From Marinimicrococcus flavescens (lineage in GTDB: Bacteria; Pseudomonadota; Alphaproteobacteria; Geminicoccales; Geminicoccaceae), in NCBI GenBank assembly GCA_029211145.1, contig JARGEQ010000008.1, positions 1 to 64,000 on the forward strand: DNA of 64,000 bases, in the 5' to 3' direction. The position numbers were made by a program, and so were the translations under genes. The notes under the pieces were generated by a model that saw only the letters and a list, made by a program, of their open reading frames with translations, made no database searches and was not told where the DNA came from. Of the stretch, positions 37,223 to 47,858 are shown piece after piece (positions within the stretch are counted from its first letter, which is position 1; each line of letters begins with the position of its first letter).

Positions 37223-39421
37223 TCAGGCTCCCGTGCGGCGGCGGCTGCCGGCCTTCTGGCGGGCCTGCGCCATGCGCCGCTTCTCCTCGCGCACGCCTCG
37301 TTTCTGGGGTCCCAGGCTGCTGCTCCTTGCCGGTGCCACCGCCCCCGGCGGCACGCCCAACTCGCCCTCCTCGAGCTTCCTGATCTCGTCGCGCAGGCGG
37401 GCCGCCTCTTCGAACTCGAGGTCGGCAGCGGCGTCGCGCATACGCTTCTCCAGATCGGCGATATGGGCCTGGAGGTCGCGGCCGGTGAGATGCAGCGGCT
37501 CGCCCTCGCCCAGATCGACCGTCACATAGTCGCGCTCGGCGACCGACTGCAGGATGTCGCTGATCTGCTTCTTGACGCTCTGCGGGGTGATGCCGTGCTG
37601 CTCGTTCCAGGCGACCTGCTTGGCACGGCGCCGCGCCGTCTCGTCGAGAGCCGCCTTGAGGGAGCGGGTGATCCTGTCGGCATAGAGGATGGCGCGGCCG
37701 TCGACATTGCGGGCGGCCCGGCCGATGGTCTGGATCAGCGAGGTCTCGGAGCGCAGATAGCCCTCCTTGTCGGCATCGAGGATCGCCACCAGCCCGCACT
37801 CGGGAATGTCCAGGCCCTCGCGCAGCAGATTGATCCCGACCAGCACGTCGAACTTGCCGAGCCTGAGGTCGCGGACGATCTCGATGCGCTCGAGGGTGTC
37901 GATGTCGGAGTGCAGGTAGCGCACCTTCACCCCCTGCTCGTGCAGATATTCCGAGAGATCCTCGGCCATGCGCTTGGTGAGCGTGGTGACCAGCACACGC
38001 TGGTTGGCGGCGGCACACGCTTTCACCTCGGCCAGGAGATCGTCCACCTGGTGCTCGACCGGCCGGATGATGACCTCCGGATCGATAAGGCCGGTGGGGC
38101 GGATCACCTGCTCGACGAAGACGCCGCCGGTGCGCTCCAGCTCCCATGGGGCAGGCGTGGCCGAGACGAACACGGTCTGCGGCCGCATCGCGTCCCACTC
38201 CTCGAACTTCAGGGGCCGGTTGTCGATGCAGGACGGCAGCCGGAAGCCGAACTCGGCCAGGGTCGACTTGCGCGCATAGTCGCCCTTGTACATGCCGCCC
38301 ACCTGCGGCACCGAGACATGGCTCTCGTCGGCGAACAGCAGCGCGTTCTCCGGGATGTACTCGAAGAGGGTCGGCGGCGGCTCGCCCGGCTTGCGGCCGG
38401 TCAGGAAGCGCGAATAGTTCTCGATGCCCGGGCAGGCGCCGGTGGTGAGAATCATCTCGATATCGGCGGTCGTGCGCTGCTCGATGCGCTCGGCCTCGAG
38501 GAGCTTGCCCTGGGCGCGGAACTCCTCGAGCCGCACCGTGAGCTCCTCCTTGATGCGCTCCACCGCCTGCCGCAGCGTCGGCTTGGGCGTGACATAGTGG
38601 CTGTTGGGATAGAGGCGGATCTGCTCGAGCCGGCCCAGCTTCTCGCCGGTGAGCGGGTCGAACTCGACGATCTCCTCGATCTCGTCGCCGAACATGGAAA
38701 GCCGCCACGCCCGGTCCTCGAGATGGGCCGGGAAGATCTCGATGACGTCGCCCTTGGCGCGAAACGCGCCGCGCGAGAAGTCGATCTCGTTGCGCCGGTA
38801 CTGAAGCTCGACCAGGGCCCTGAGCACCTGCTGGCGATCGGCTTTCTGCCCCTTCTTGAGGGCAAAGGTCATGCTGGCATAGAGCTCGGGCGAGCCGATG
38901 CCGTAGATGCACGAGACCGAGGCCACGATGATGACGTCGTCGCGCTCGAACAGCGCCCGGGTGGCCGAGTGGCGCATCCGGTCGATCTGCTCGTTGATGG
39001 CCGAGGTCTTCTCGATATAGGTGTCGGTCCGCGGCACATAGGCCTCGGGCTGGTAGTAGTCGTAGTATGAGACGAAATACTCGACCGCGTTGTTCGGGAA
39101 GAACGACTTCATCTCGCCATAGAGCTGGGCGGCGAGGATCTTGTTGGGGGCGAGGATCAGCGCCGGGCGCTGCAGGCGCTGGATCACATGCGCCATGGTG
39201 AAGGTCTTGCCGGAGCCGGTGACGCCCAGCAGCACCTGGTCGCGCTCGCCGGCCGCAAGGCCGGCGGCGAGATCCTCGATGGCCTGCGGCTGGTCGCCCG
39301 CCGGGGCGAAGTCGGAGACCAGCTCGAACGGCCGGCCGCCCTCGGGGCGCGCCGCCTGCCCGGGCTGCTCGGCGAGCGCCTTCAGGAGGTCGAGGGCGTG
39401 AAGGGCTTCGGGCTGCTGCAT
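37223..39421 (-). CDS. uvrB: UvrABC excinuclease subunit UvrB
   Basis: The DNA-damage recognition helicase of nucleotide excision repair, 732 residues. Walker A ([10 protein letters not shown], about 66-75), the beta-hairpin [12 protein letters not shown] that clamps DNA, the DEAD-like box in LFADESHVS, the helicase motif [16 protein letters not shown] and the C-terminal UVR motif ([24 protein letters not shown]) are present. It is a single gene, convergent with the PRC-barrel operon. Confidence 0.97.
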   Translation of the reverse strand: MQQPEALHALDLLKALAEQPGQAARPEGGRPFELVSDFAPAGDQPQAIEDLAAGLAAGERDQVLLGVTGSGKTFTMAHVIQRLQRPALILAPNKILAAQLYGEMKSFFPNNAVEYFVSYYDYYQPEAYVPRTDTYIEKTSAINEQIDRMRHSATRALFERDDVIIVASVSCIYGIGSPELYASMTFALKKGQKADRQQVLRALVELQYRRNEIDFSRGAFRAKGDVIEIFPAHLEDRAWRLSMFGDEIEEIVEFDPLTGEKLGRLEQIRLYPNSHYVTPKPTLRQAVERIKEELTVRLEEFRAQGKLLEAERIEQRTTADIEMILTTGACPGIENYSRFLTGRKPGEPPPTLFEYIPENALLFADESHVSVPQVGGMYKGDYARKSTLAEFGFRLPSCIDNRPLKFEEWDAMRPQTVFVSATPAPWELERTGGVFVEQVIRPTGLIDPEVIIRPVEHQVDDLLAEVKACAAANQRVLVTTLTKRMAEDLSEYLHEQGVKVRYLHSDIDTLERIEIVRDLRLGKFDVLVGINLLREGLDIPECGLVAILDADKEGYLRSETSLIQTIGRAARNVDGRAILYADRITRSLKAALDETARRRAKQVAWNEQHGITPQSVKKQISDILQSVAERDYVTVDLGEGEPLHLTGRDLQAHIADLEKRMRDAAADLEFEEAARLRDEIRKLEEGELGVPPGAVAPARSSSLGPQKRGVREEKRRMAQARQKAGSRRRTGA

Positions 39422-39533
39422 CGGCTCCTCGCGTCTGGCACGCCCTAGAGGATGGTGCGGCGGGCGGCGCGGCGCAACGGGCGCGGCGACGCGTCGGCGC
39501 CTCCCTCCTGCCCGCCCCCGCAGCCCGGCCTGC

Positions 39534-40829
39534 CTAGAACCGGACCATCGAGGGGATCCACAGGCTCAGTGCCGGCACGTAGGTCACCAGCATCAGGACG
39601 ACGAACATGGTGAGCCAGAACGGCCACAGCGCCCTCGTCACCTCCTCGATCCGCACCTTGCCGATGGCACAGCCGACAAAGAGCGTCGTGCCCACCGGCG
39701 GGGTGACGAGGCCGATCCCGAGATTGAGCAGCATGACGATGCCGAAATGCACCGGGTCGACCCCCAGCGATTTCACTACCGGCAGCAGGATCGGCGTGCA
39801 GATCAGGATCAGCGGCGCCATGTCCATGAACATGCCCAGCACCAGCAGCATCACGTTGATCAGCAGCAGGATGACCACCTTGTTGTCGGAGATCCCGAGA
39901 AAGAAGTCGGTGACCCGGGCGGGGATCTGCATGAGCGCCATCATGTAGGCGAAGGCGCTGGCGAAGCCGATCAGGATCATCACCATGGCGACCGTCCGCA
40001 CGACGCCGGCGAGCATCGCCGGCAGGCGCCGCCACGGCAGCTCGCGATAGGCGAACATCGCCACGAGGAAGGCCCAGACAACCGCCACGGCCGCCGATTC
40101 GGTGGCGGTGAAGATGCCGAAGATGACGCCGCCCACGATGATCAGCACGGTGAGCAGGCCCAAAAAGGCGCCGCCGGTGATGCGGACCGCCTCGCGCAGC
40201 GGCACCATCTCGCCCTTGGGATAGCCGCGCATCGAGGCCAGCACGAAGGTGAGCACCATGAGCCCCACCCCCACCATGACGCCGGGCAGGATCCCCGCCA
40301 GGAACAGCTGGGCGATGGAGACCGTGCCGCCCGCCGCATAGGCGTAGATGATGGCGTTGTGCGAGGGTGGGATGATGATGCCCTGGGTGGAGCTGGTGAT
40401 GGTGACGTTGACCGAGAAAGCGTCGTCGTAGCCCTGGCGCTTCATCATCGGGATCATGATCGTGCCGATGGACGAGGTGTCGGCCACCGAGCTTCCCGAG
40501 ATTCCCCCGAAAAACATCGAGGCCAGGATGTTCACCATGGCGAGCCCGCCGCGGATGAAGCCCACGAAGACGTTGGCGAGGTTGACCAGCCGTACGGCGA
40601 TGCCGCCCTCGGCCATGATGGCGCCGGCCAGCACGAAGAACGGGATCGCCAGCAGGGCGAAACTGTGGACGCCGCCCGAGACCTTGAGGAGCACCGCCTC
40701 CAGCGGAATGCCCACCCACCAGGCGGCGGCCAGCGCCGAAAGGCCCAGGGCGAAGGCGATGGGCACGTTGAGGAGAATGAGAAGAAAGAGCCCGCCGATC
40801 AGGATGACCGGCCCGACGGTGCCGCCCAT
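39534..40829 (-). CDS. dctM: TRAP transporter large permease DctM
   Basis: The large integral subunit of a tripartite ATP-independent periplasmic transporter, 431 residues with about 12-13 helices. It shows the DctM pattern ([63 protein letters not shown]). The start was placed at the MGGTVGP methionine because the 12 codons before it overlap dctQ. It overlaps the dctQ stop by one base (TGATG), so the two are translationally coupled. Confidence 0.9.
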   Translation of the reverse strand: MGGTVGPVILIGGLFLLILLNVPIAFALGLSALAAAWWVGIPLEAVLLKVSGGVHSFALLAIPFFVLAGAIMAEGGIAVRLVNLANVFVGFIRGGLAMVNILASMFFGGISGSSVADTSSIGTIMIPMMKRQGYDDAFSVNVTITSSTQGIIIPPSHNAIIYAYAAGGTVSIAQLFLAGILPGVMVGVGLMVLTFVLASMRGYPKGEMVPLREAVRITGGAFLGLLTVLIIVGGVIFGIFTATESAAVAVVWAFLVAMFAYRELPWRRLPAMLAGVVRTVAMVMILIGFASAFAYMMALMQIPARVTDFFLGISDNKVVILLLINVMLLVLGMFMDMAPLILICTPILLPVVKSLGVDPVHFGIVMLLNLGIGLVTPPVGTTLFVGCAIGKVRIEEVTRALWPFWLTMFVVLMLVTYVPALSLWIPSMVRF

Positions 40830-41323
40830 CAGGCACCCTCCCCGGCGATCTGGGGCGGTCCGCACAGGACGCGCTCGATGACGAAAAGCAGGATCAGCAG
40901 GCCGGAGACCGGGATCGAGCCGTAGACCAGGCCCACCCGCAGGAGCTCGAACTCGGGATAGACCTGCGACCAGGTGGTGGCGACCAGCCGCGCCCCGTAG
41001 ACGACCATGAAGAGGCTGATAGCCGCCATGAGCAGGTCGACCAGCAGCTCCAGGGGCCGGTGCGCAGAGTCCGGCAGGGCGCGGACGATGGTGTCGATGC
41101 TGATATGGGCATTGGCCCGGTAGCAGGCGGCAGCGCCGAAGAAGGTGAGCTGCACGGCCAGGAAGATGGCCACGGGCTCGGCCCAGAAGGCCCCCGTCTC
41201 GAACCCGTAGCGCACCAGCACGCTCCAGGCGATGATCAGGGTCATGAGCACGATCGCGACGCCGGCGATGGCCATGCAGCCCCAGTAGAGCGCACCCATG
41301 AGGCGCACATAGCTTGCACGCAT
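40829..41323 (-). CDS. dctQ: TRAP transporter small permease DctQ
   Basis: Four-helix small permease of the TRAP system, 164 residues, with the family pattern around LVRYGFETGAFWAEPVAIFLAVQLTFFGAA and RANAHISIDTIVRALP. It couples to dctM by a one-base overlap; dctP lies 88 bp upstream on the same strand. The three form one uptake system for a C4-dicarboxylate or other organic acid. Confidence 0.87.
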   Translation of the reverse strand: MRASYVRLMGALYWGCMAIAGVAIVLMTLIIAWSVLVRYGFETGAFWAEPVAIFLAVQLTFFGAAACYRANAHISIDTIVRALPDSAHRPLELLVDLLMAAISLFMVVYGARLVATTWSQVYPEFELLRVGLVYGSIPVSGLLILLFVIERVLCGPPQIAGEGA

Positions 41324-41411
41324 GTCGTGGCGAACTTTCAGGCGGCGTTCAAAAGGCAGGCCGGCCGCGCGAGGCGGCCGTCCCTCAAGCGACGAGCGGC
41401 GCTTTTGGCGC

Positions 41412-42395
41412 TCAGCCCTCGACCTTCTCGATCCTGGCGATCAGATCCTTGTACTTGGCGCCGAACTTCTCGCGCACCGGGGCGGTGGCCTCGATGAACG
41501 CCTGCTTGTCGACGTCCTTGTTGATCTTGATACCAAGCCCCGCCAGCTCCTCCATGGACTTGTCCTCCATGGCCCGCCACAGCTCGCGCTCCTTGATGAC
41601 GGCCAGTGCCGCCGCCTTGCGGATGAGCTGCTGGTCGAGCGGCTCGAGCGTGTCCCAAACGCGCTTGCTGAAGACGAAGATCTCCGGGACGATCAGGTGC
41701 TCGGTGAGCGAGTAGTAGCCCGCTACCTCGTAGTGCTTCTGGGTCGAGTAGGAGGGTGGGTTGTTCTCCGCACCGTCGACCACTCCGGTCTGCATCGCGG
41801 TGTAGAGCTCGTTGAAGGCGATCGGCAGCCCCGCACCGCCCATGGCCCCCATCATCTCGACGAAGATCGGGTTCTGCATGACCCGGATCTTCAGCCCCTC
41901 GAGATCCTTGGGCGAGGTGATGGCGCGGTTCTTGTTGTAGAACGAGCGGGCGCCGGCATCCATGTAGCCCAGCCCGATGAGCTCACCCTTCTCCAGCCGG
42001 TTCAGGAGCTCGGTGCCGATCTCGCCGTCGACCACGTTGTGCATGTGCTCGATCGAGCGGAACACGTAGGGCAGGTTGAAGGCGTTGAAGTCGTCGACGA
42101 TCGGGCCCACCACGCCGACCGAGACGCGGGTCATCTCGAGCGCGCCCAGCTGGACCTGCTCGAGCGCCTCCTTCTCGCCGCCGAGCTGCATCGAGTGAAA
42201 GATCTTCACCGTGTGCCGCCCGTTGGTCCAGGTCTCGATCAGATCGCCCATGTAGGCGATCGCCTCGGTGGTCGGATAGCCCATCGCATGGACGTCGCTG
42301 GACTTGATCTCGAGCGCCCGGGCCGTTCCGCCCCAGCTCAGCGCGCAGACGGCCGCCAGGCCCGCCACGGCACCGCTCAGTGTCCTCAGCTTCAT
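41412..42395 (-). CDS. dctP: TRAP transporter solute-binding protein DctP
   Basis: Periplasmic DctP-family binding protein, 327 residues. A signal peptide (about 1-27, LSGAVAGLAAVCALSW) precedes the body, with IKSSDVHAMGYPTTEAI, the ligand-contact region NKNRAITSPKDLEGLKIRVMQNP and EVAGYYSLTEHL. The Arg in LKIRVM is the conserved carboxylate-binding residue of the family. The start was placed at 42395, where GGGAGG lies 8-13 bp upstream; an upstream in-frame ATG at 42440 would add an unrelated Arg-rich extension. It heads the dctP-dctQ-dctM transcript. Confidence 0.9.
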   Translation of the reverse strand: MKLRTLSGAVAGLAAVCALSWGGTARALEIKSSDVHAMGYPTTEAIAYMGDLIETWTNGRHTVKIFHSMQLGGEKEALEQVQLGALEMTRVSVGVVGPIVDDFNAFNLPYVFRSIEHMHNVVDGEIGTELLNRLEKGELIGLGYMDAGARSFYNKNRAITSPKDLEGLKIRVMQNPIFVEMMGAMGGAGLPIAFNELYTAMQTGVVDGAENNPPSYSTQKHYEVAGYYSLTEHLIVPEIFVFSKRVWDTLEPLDQQLIRKAAALAVIKERELWRAMEDKSMEELAGLGIKINKDVDKQAFIEATAPVREKFGAKYKDLIARIEKVEG

Positions 42396-42586
42396 GGTTC
42401 GCCTCCCTGTCCGGGCGGCTGCTCGACACCGCCCTGGCAATTCTTTTGGGTATCCAGATTAGGAGGTGCGGGCGGGGCGATCAATCGCCGCCGTAGCGCC
42501 CTTGTATCGCCGGCCGCCGGCCCTCATCTTACACAGCGTCGGCGGCATTGCCGCCGGGCGGTCCACGGAGAACGAGGCCAAGCGTC

Positions 42587-43498
42587 ATGCAGCTTTTCGG
42601 TACGGCGGCCCCCAAGCAGGGCGGCGGCTCGGCTAACATCAAGGACGGCTCGATCGAGACGTTCGCGCAGGACGTCATCCAGGCCTCGATGACGGTGCCG
42701 GTGCTGGTGGACTTCTGGGCGCCGTGGTGCGGCCCGTGCAAGCAGCTGGGCCCGATCCTCGAGAAGGCGGTCGATGCCGCCGGCGGCCGGGTGAAGCTCG
42801 TCAAGATCAACATCGACGAGAACCCCGAGATCGCGCAGCAGCTCCGCATCCAGTCGGTGCCCACGGTCTACGCCTTTGTCGGCGGGCAGCCGGTGACGGG
42901 CTTTGCCGGAGCCCAGCCGGAAAGCCAGATCAAGGCGCTGATCGAGAAGCTCCTGGGCGAGCCGGTCGATGCCGAGGCGGCGGCCGATCTGGACCAGGCG
43001 CGCGAGGCGATGGAACGCGGCGACATGCACGAAGCGGTCGCGATGTATGACGCGGTCCTTCGTGCGGAGCCCGAGAATGCCGAGGCGCTGGGCGGCCTCG
43101 CCCGCTGCCTGGTGACCGCCGGGCAGCTCGAGGAGGCCCGTTCCCTGCTGGACCAGGCGCCCGCCGAGCATGCCAACCACCAGGCGATCAGCGGCGCCAG
43201 GGCGGCGCTGTCGCTGGCCGAGGAATCCGGTGAGCTGGGCGATCCGGCGAGCCTGCTGGCCCGGCTCGACGGCAACGAGGACGATCACGAGGCGCGCTAC
43301 CAGCTCGCTACCCAGATGTTCCTCCGCGGCCAGGTCGACGCCGCGATGGACAATCTCTGCAGGATCGTCAAGCGCGACCGGAGCTGGGGCGAGGACAAGG
43401 CCCGCACGCAGCTCGTGCGCTTCTTCGAGGCGCTCGGCCCGAAGCATCCAGCCACGGTCAAGGGCCGGCGCATGCTCTCGACCGTGCTGTTCTCCTGA
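42587..43498 (+). CDS. cnoX: CnoX-type thioredoxin with TPR extension
   Basis: A 303-residue chaperedoxin: an N-terminal thioredoxin domain with WAPWCGPCK (C48 and C51) and a C-terminal tetratricopeptide-like region (from about residue 135, DQARERMERGDM-type helices). CnoX transfers oxidatively damaged substrates to GroEL and DnaK/DnaJ, which are partly encoded in this window. The two active-site cysteines are kept, unlike in the E. coli family members with a redox-inactive site. The LonSB gene starts in the same TGATG as its stop. Confidence 0.87.
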   Translation: MQLFGTAAPKQGGGSANIKDGSIETFAQDVIQASMTVPVLVDFWAPWCGPCKQLGPILEKAVDAAGGRVKLVKINIDENPEIAQQLRIQSVPTVYAFVGGQPVTGFAGAQPESQIKALIEKLLGEPVDAEAAADLDQAREAMERGDMHEAVAMYDAVLRAEPENAEALGGLARCLVTAGQLEEARSLLDQAPAEHANHQAISGARAALSLAEESGELGDPASLLARLDGNEDDHEARYQLATQMFLRGQVDAAMDNLCRIVKRDRSWGEDKARTQLVRFFEALGPKHPATVKGRRMLSTVLFS

Positions 43499-44151
43499 TG
43501 ACCGGCGCGGCCGAGGCCTTGCCCAGCCGTTTCCCGATCTTCCCGCTGCGCGGGGCTCTCCTGCTGCCGGGCGGCAACCTGCCGCTCAACATCTTCGAGC
43601 CCCGTTATCTCGCGATGATACGCGACGCGATGCAGACGGACCGGGTAATCGGCATGGTCCAGCCGCGCCACGACCAGGAGAGTGCGGCCGCGCCGCCGGA
43701 GATCTATACGATCGGCTGCGTCGGCCGCATCAGCAGCTTCAGCGAGACCCCGGACGGCCGCTATCTCGTCACGCTGAGCGGCGCCTGCCGGTTCGACGTG
43801 GTCGAGGAGCTGGAGAGTGACACCGCCTACCGGCAGGTGCTTGCCAGCTTCGACCGCTGGCGCCACGACATGCAGCCCGTTCCGCCGCCCGATTCCCTCA
43901 AGGACGGGCTTCTGGGCGCGCTGGAAGGCTATTTCCACCATCACGGGATCGAGGCGGAGTGGGCCACGCTGAAGACTGCCCCGCTCGCCGCCCTGGTGAC
44001 CTCGCTCTCGATGATCTGCCCGTTCGATCCCACCGAGAAGCAGGCGCTGCTCGAGGCACGCGACCTGACACGGCAGGCCGAGCTGCTCACCGCACTCATG
44101 CAGATGGACGCTCGCTCGGACACCGGCGATGCGTCTCCCGTGCGCCACTGA
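43498..44151 (+). CDS. LON substrate-binding domain protein
   Basis: A 217-residue stand-alone LON N-terminal (LonSB) domain protein without AAA+ or protease domains. [32 protein letters not shown] and [29 protein letters not shown] are the family signature. In alphaproteobacteria the gene is often linked with cnoX, Trm112 and DUF971, and here the ATG of LonSB lies inside the TGA of cnoX (TGATG). It is thought to work in proteostasis, but its partner is not known. Confidence 0.88.
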   Translation: MTGAAEALPSRFPIFPLRGALLLPGGNLPLNIFEPRYLAMIRDAMQTDRVIGMVQPRHDQESAAAPPEIYTIGCVGRISSFSETPDGRYLVTLSGACRFDVVEELESDTAYRQVLASFDRWRHDMQPVPPPDSLKDGLLGALEGYFHHHGIEAEWATLKTAPLAALVTSLSMICPFDPTEKQALLEARDLTRQAELLTALMQMDARSDTGDASPVRH

Positions 44152-44167
44152 TCGACCGGAGCGTTCG

Positions 44168-44395
44168 ATGACCGAAGAGAGGCGGCCGGCCGCCATCGAC
44201 CCCAAGCTTCTGGAGCTTCTGGTCTGCCCGCTGACCAAAGGTCCGCTGCGCTACGACCGCGAGGCGGGCGAGCTGGTCAGTGAGCAGGCGGGCCTCGCCT
44301 ACCCGATCCGCGACGGTATCCCGATCATGCTGGTGGAGGAGGCGCGGCCGCTGGACGAGTCCGGGAAGATCCCCGCGGAGCTGCGCCGTGACTGA
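44168..44395 (+). CDS. Trm112/YcaR-family small protein
   Basis: A 75-residue protein of the Trm112 family: [29 protein letters not shown] and [17 protein letters not shown]. Eukaryotic and archaeal Trm112 activates methyltransferases, and the bacterial role is open. It begins 16 bp after the LonSB stop and its end overlaps the start of the DUF971 gene by 8 bp, so it belongs to the same operon. Confidence 0.86.
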   Translation: MTEERRPAAIDPKLLELLVCPLTKGPLRYDREAGELVSEQAGLAYPIRDGIPIMLVEEARPLDESGKIPAELRRD

Positions 44396-44759
44396 GCCGG
44401 AGAGCGGTCACTGGCCGGTGGAGATCCGCGCGAAGCGCGCCGAGCGGCTGCTCGAGATCGACTTCGAGGACGGCACCAGCGTCAGCCTGCCGGCCGAGCT
44501 CCTGCGGGTCGAGAGCCCCTCGGCCGAGGTGCAGGGCCACACCCCCTCGCAGAAGGTGACGGTGGGCGGCAAGCGCAACGTGGCGATCACCGCCGTTCAG
44601 GCGGTGGGCAACTACGCGGTGCGAATCGTCTTCGACGATGGCCACGACACCGGCATCTACTCATGGAGCTACCTCCACAAGCTGGGCCGCGAGAAGGAGA
44701 GCATCTGGCAGGCCTATCTCGACGCCGTCGAGCGGCAGGGCCTCTCGCGCGACCGCTAG
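44388..44759 (+). CDS. DUF971 domain protein (gamma-butyrobetaine hydroxylase-like N-terminal domain)
   Basis: A 123-residue protein with the DUF971 fold ([54 protein letters not shown]). The domain is the N-terminal part of gamma-butyrobetaine hydroxylase and of Fe-S-linked proteins; stand-alone copies are of unknown function. The GTG start at 44388 has GCGGAG 7 bp upstream and overlaps the Trm112 gene by 8 bp. It is the last gene of the cnoX-LonSB-Trm112-DUF971 operon. Confidence 0.85.
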   Translation: MTEPESGHWPVEIRAKRAERLLEIDFEDGTSVSLPAELLRVESPSAEVQGHTPSQKVTVGGKRNVAITAVQAVGNYAVRIVFDDGHDTGIYSWSYLHKLGREKESIWQAYLDAVERQGLSRDR

Positions 44760-44777
44760 GCGGCGCCTGCCGGCCTC

Positions 44778-47700
44778 TCAGGGCAGCACGAAGGCGGCGA
44801 CACTGCCCTTCTCGGTGGGCCTGACCTCGAGCCGCACGTCGATCCGCTCCTTGAGCTCCTGGACGTGGGAGACCACGCCCACCAGCCTGCCGTCGCGGCG
44901 CAGCTCGGTGAGCACCGAGAGCGCCTGGTCGAGCGCCTCGCTGTCGAGCGTGCCGAACCCCTCGTCGATGAAGATCGCATCGAGCCTCGTGCCGCCCGAA
45001 CGCGCCTGCACCACGTCGGCCAGCCCCAGCGCCAGGGCCAGCGAGGCCAGGAAGCCTTCACCGCCCGAGAGGGTTGCTACGGCCCGTGTCTGGCCGGTGA
45101 AGGCGTCGTCGACCTCGAGATCGAGGCCCGCGGAGAGGCGGCGGTCACCATTGCCGGCCACGGCGTGGCGCAGCAGATAGCGGCCCTTGGTCATGCGCCG
45201 CAGCCGTCCGCTCGCAGCATCCAGCACCTCGTCGAGCAGGGCCGACAGGACGAAGCGCTGGAAGGTGATGCGGAACTGGCCGGTGGTGCCGTTGGCGACC
45301 TCGGCCAGGCGGCCGAGGGTGCCGTAGCGCTGCTCCGCCGTCTGCCGTTCCGTCGCGAGCTTCCCCAGCCTGCCCGCGAGATCCGCAAGATGGCGCACCC
45401 GGGCCGCCCGCTCGCTGGCCATCCGCACCGCCTCGTCGAGCGCGGCGTGGGCTCCCGCCTCGGCCGCCGCCAGCGCGTCGAGATCGGGAGCGCCCAGCCC
45501 GTCGGCTGCGGCCTCGGCACGAGCCAGCCGGTCGGCGGCACTGCGGCGCGCCTCGCGGGCAGCGCCGATGCGCCTTTCCAGCGCCGCCGTCGCCTCCTCG
45601 CCCAGCCGCGCGGCCTCCAGCGCCCCGGGATCGGCGAAGCCGGCCTGCGCCGCCGCTGCGCCCAGCGCCTCGTCCGCCGCCTGCAGGGCCGTGGCGGCGC
45701 GGAGCTCCTGCTGATCTGCGCTGGCCACCGCCTCGGCGGTGGCGGCGCGGGCGAGACGCGCCTGCCCTGCCAGCTCGCGCGCCCGCACCAGCGCCGCCTC
45801 GAGCGTGCTGCGGTGCTTCTCGGCGGCAGCCCCGTCGGCGGCCGCCAGGGCCAGCGCCTGCTCCGGCCCCGCCTGCCCGAGCCATGCCGCCGGCAGGTCG
45901 CCCCGCGCCGCCTCGGCCGCAGCCCTGGCCTGCACCGCCGCTGTCTCCGCGAGGCGACAGCGCTCCTGCACCTCCTCGCGGCGCCTCGCCAGCGCCTCCA
46001 GCGCCTGCTCCTGCCGCCCCGCCTCGGTCGCCAGCCGCTCGACAGCGGCGGCCGCGCGCTCGGCCGCCGCCAGCCGCCCGCGCGCCTCGGCGAGACGCTG
46101 CTCCAGCGCCTCGGGCGCTTCCGCGGCGACCTCGCCAAGTGCCGCGCGCCGCGCCTCGACCTCGCCGCGCAGCTTTTCGCAGGTCACCTGCGCCTGGCGG
46201 CATTCCAGCGCCGCCGCGTCGCGCGCCTGCTCGGCCTGGGCAGCCGCACTGCCGGCCGCCTCCAGCGCCGCATCCTCGACAAGCTCCCCCTCGGCCTGCG
46301 CCGGCGCCGGATGCTCGGTGCTGCCGCAGACCGGGCAGGCCTCGCCTGCCACCAGCGCCGCTGCCAGCCGCGTCGCCTGGCCCTTGCGCCACGCCGCCTC
46401 GACCGCCGCCTGGGCCGCGCGGGAAGCCGCCAGCACCTCGGTCTGGCGCTGCAGTGCCTGCTCGCCCCTGCGGGCCTGCTTCTCGGCCCTGGCGAGGTCA
46501 GCAGCGCGCCGCGCCAGATCGCGGCAATCCGCCGCCTGACGATCGAGCTCGGCCGCGTGGCGGCGCGCCAGCTCCAACCCCGAGGCAGCACCGCGGGCCG
46601 CCTCGTGGCCGCTGCGCGCCTCGCCCAGCGCCACCGTCGCCGCGGTGATCCGCTGGCCCAGCCCCTCGAGCTCGGCCGCGGCTTCCGTCCGTCGACTCTC
46701 CGCCTCGCCGGCGGCCGACACGAGCTCCAGCACACGCGGCAGCCGCGCCGCGAGCCCGGCCAGACGCTCGGCCTCCCGGCGCGCGGCATCGCGCTCCGGG
46801 CCGCGCGCCTCCTCGGCCAGGAAGGCCTCGTCAAGCCGCTTCAGCTCGGCCTCGGCCCGGGCGTGCTTCTCGACGGCAGCGTGGCGGTCCTGCCCGGCGC
46901 GGCGCGCCTCGGCCCGGCAGCTCTCGACGCGGGCGCGCTGCGGCTCCAGCGCGGCGGCGCGGCGGGCGGCATCGAGCCGCCGCTGGTCGGCCGCCAGCGC
47001 CGCGTCCCCCGCGGCGAGCTTTTTCGTCTCTTCGCGCGCCGAGGCCAGCTCGGCCAGCCGGCCGGCATCGGCCCGGCCCTTCTCCAGCGCCAGCCGCGCC
47101 GTCTCGCAGCCCTTGCGCAGCATCGCGGTCTCGGCCGCCGCTTTCCCGCTCTCGGCGGCGAGGGCGGCGCGCACCGTCGCGAGCGCCGCCTCGTCCTCGC
47201 ATTCCGCCTGCTCGAGCAGCAGCCGGCGCTGCTCGCCCAGCGTCTCGACATGGCGTCGGCAGACCGCCGCCTGCTCCTTGAGGAACTGCTGCAGCGAGGC
47301 GAACCGGTCGGTGGCGAACAGCACCGAGAGGATCTGCTCGCGCTCCTTCGAGCTCGCCGCGAGGAACTCGCGGAAGCGTCCCTGCGGCAGCACCACCACC
47401 TGGCGGAACTGGTCGACGCTGAAGCCCAGCAGCCGGCGCACCACCTCGGCCGCCTCGCCCTGCCGGCTCGCCAGCACGGCTTCCTCGCCACCCTCCGCCC
47501 CCAGCCGCCACAGCGTGACCTCGTGCTTCTGGGTCGTCGTCTTGCCGCCCCGGACGCTCGGCCGCTCATATTCGGGGTTGCGCCTGATCCGGTAGCTCGC
47601 CCCGCCCAGCCCGAACTCGAAGACGACCTCGGTCGGCCCGCCGGCCGCGTGCTGGCTGCGCATCTGCTTGCCGCTGCGCTCGTCACCGGAGGTCTCGCCG

Positions 47701-47858
47701 AAGAGGGCAAAGCACATGGCGTCGATCAGGCTGGTCTTGCCCGCGCCCGTCGGCCCGTGGATCAGGAACAGTGCGTCGCTGCCGAGCTTGCGGAAATCGA
47801 GCTCGGTACGGGCGGCGAACGGGCCGAAGCCCTCGACGGTCAGGCGCAGCGGGCGCAT
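44778..47858 (-). CDS. sbcC: exonuclease SbcC
   Basis: The ATPase/coiled-coil subunit of the SbcCD nuclease (Rad50 homologue), 1026 residues. It has Walker A (IHGPTGAGKTSL, about 33-44), a zinc-hook CPVCGSTEH near residue 506 between two long Ala/Glu/Arg-rich coiled coils, the ABC signature LSGGEGFLASLALAL and Walker B IFIDEGFGTLD. The unusual Ala/Arg/Glu content of the coils is the source of several long shadow frames. The sbcD stop and the sbcC start share a base at 47858. Confidence 0.93.
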   Translation of the reverse strand: MRPLRLTVEGFGPFAARTELDFRKLGSDALFLIHGPTGAGKTSLIDAMCFALFGETSGDERSGKQMRSQHAAGGPTEVVFEFGLGGASYRIRRNPEYERPSVRGGKTTTQKHEVTLWRLGAEGGEEAVLASRQGEAAEVVRRLLGFSVDQFRQVVVLPQGRFREFLAASSKEREQILSVLFATDRFASLQQFLKEQAAVCRRHVETLGEQRRLLLEQAECEDEAALATVRAALAAESGKAAAETAMLRKGCETARLALEKGRADAGRLAELASAREETKKLAAGDAALAADQRRLDAARRAAALEPQRARVESCRAEARRAGQDRHAAVEKHARAEAELKRLDEAFLAEEARGPERDAARREAERLAGLAARLPRVLELVSAAGEAESRRTEAAAELEGLGQRITAATVALGEARSGHEAARGAASGLELARRHAAELDRQAADCRDLARRAADLARAEKQARRGEQALQRQTEVLAASRAAQAAVEAAWRKGQATRLAAALVAGEACPVCGSTEHPAPAQAEGELVEDAALEAAGSAAAQAEQARDAAALECRQAQVTCEKLRGEVEARRAALGEVAAEAPEALEQRLAEARGRLAAAERAAAAVERLATEAGRQEQALEALARRREEVQERCRLAETAAVQARAAAEAARGDLPAAWLGQAGPEQALALAAADGAAAEKHRSTLEAALVRARELAGQARLARAATAEAVASADQQELRAATALQAADEALGAAAAQAGFADPGALEAARLGEEATAALERRIGAAREARRSAADRLARAEAAADGLGAPDLDALAAAEAGAHAALDEAVRMASERAARVRHLADLAGRLGKLATERQTAEQRYGTLGRLAEVANGTTGQFRITFQRFVLSALLDEVLDAASGRLRRMTKGRYLLRHAVAGNGDRRLSAGLDLEVDDAFTGQTRAVATLSGGEGFLASLALALGLADVVQARSGGTRLDAIFIDEGFGTLDSEALDQALSVLTELRRDGRLVGVVSHVQELKERIDVRLEVRPTEKGSVAAFVLP

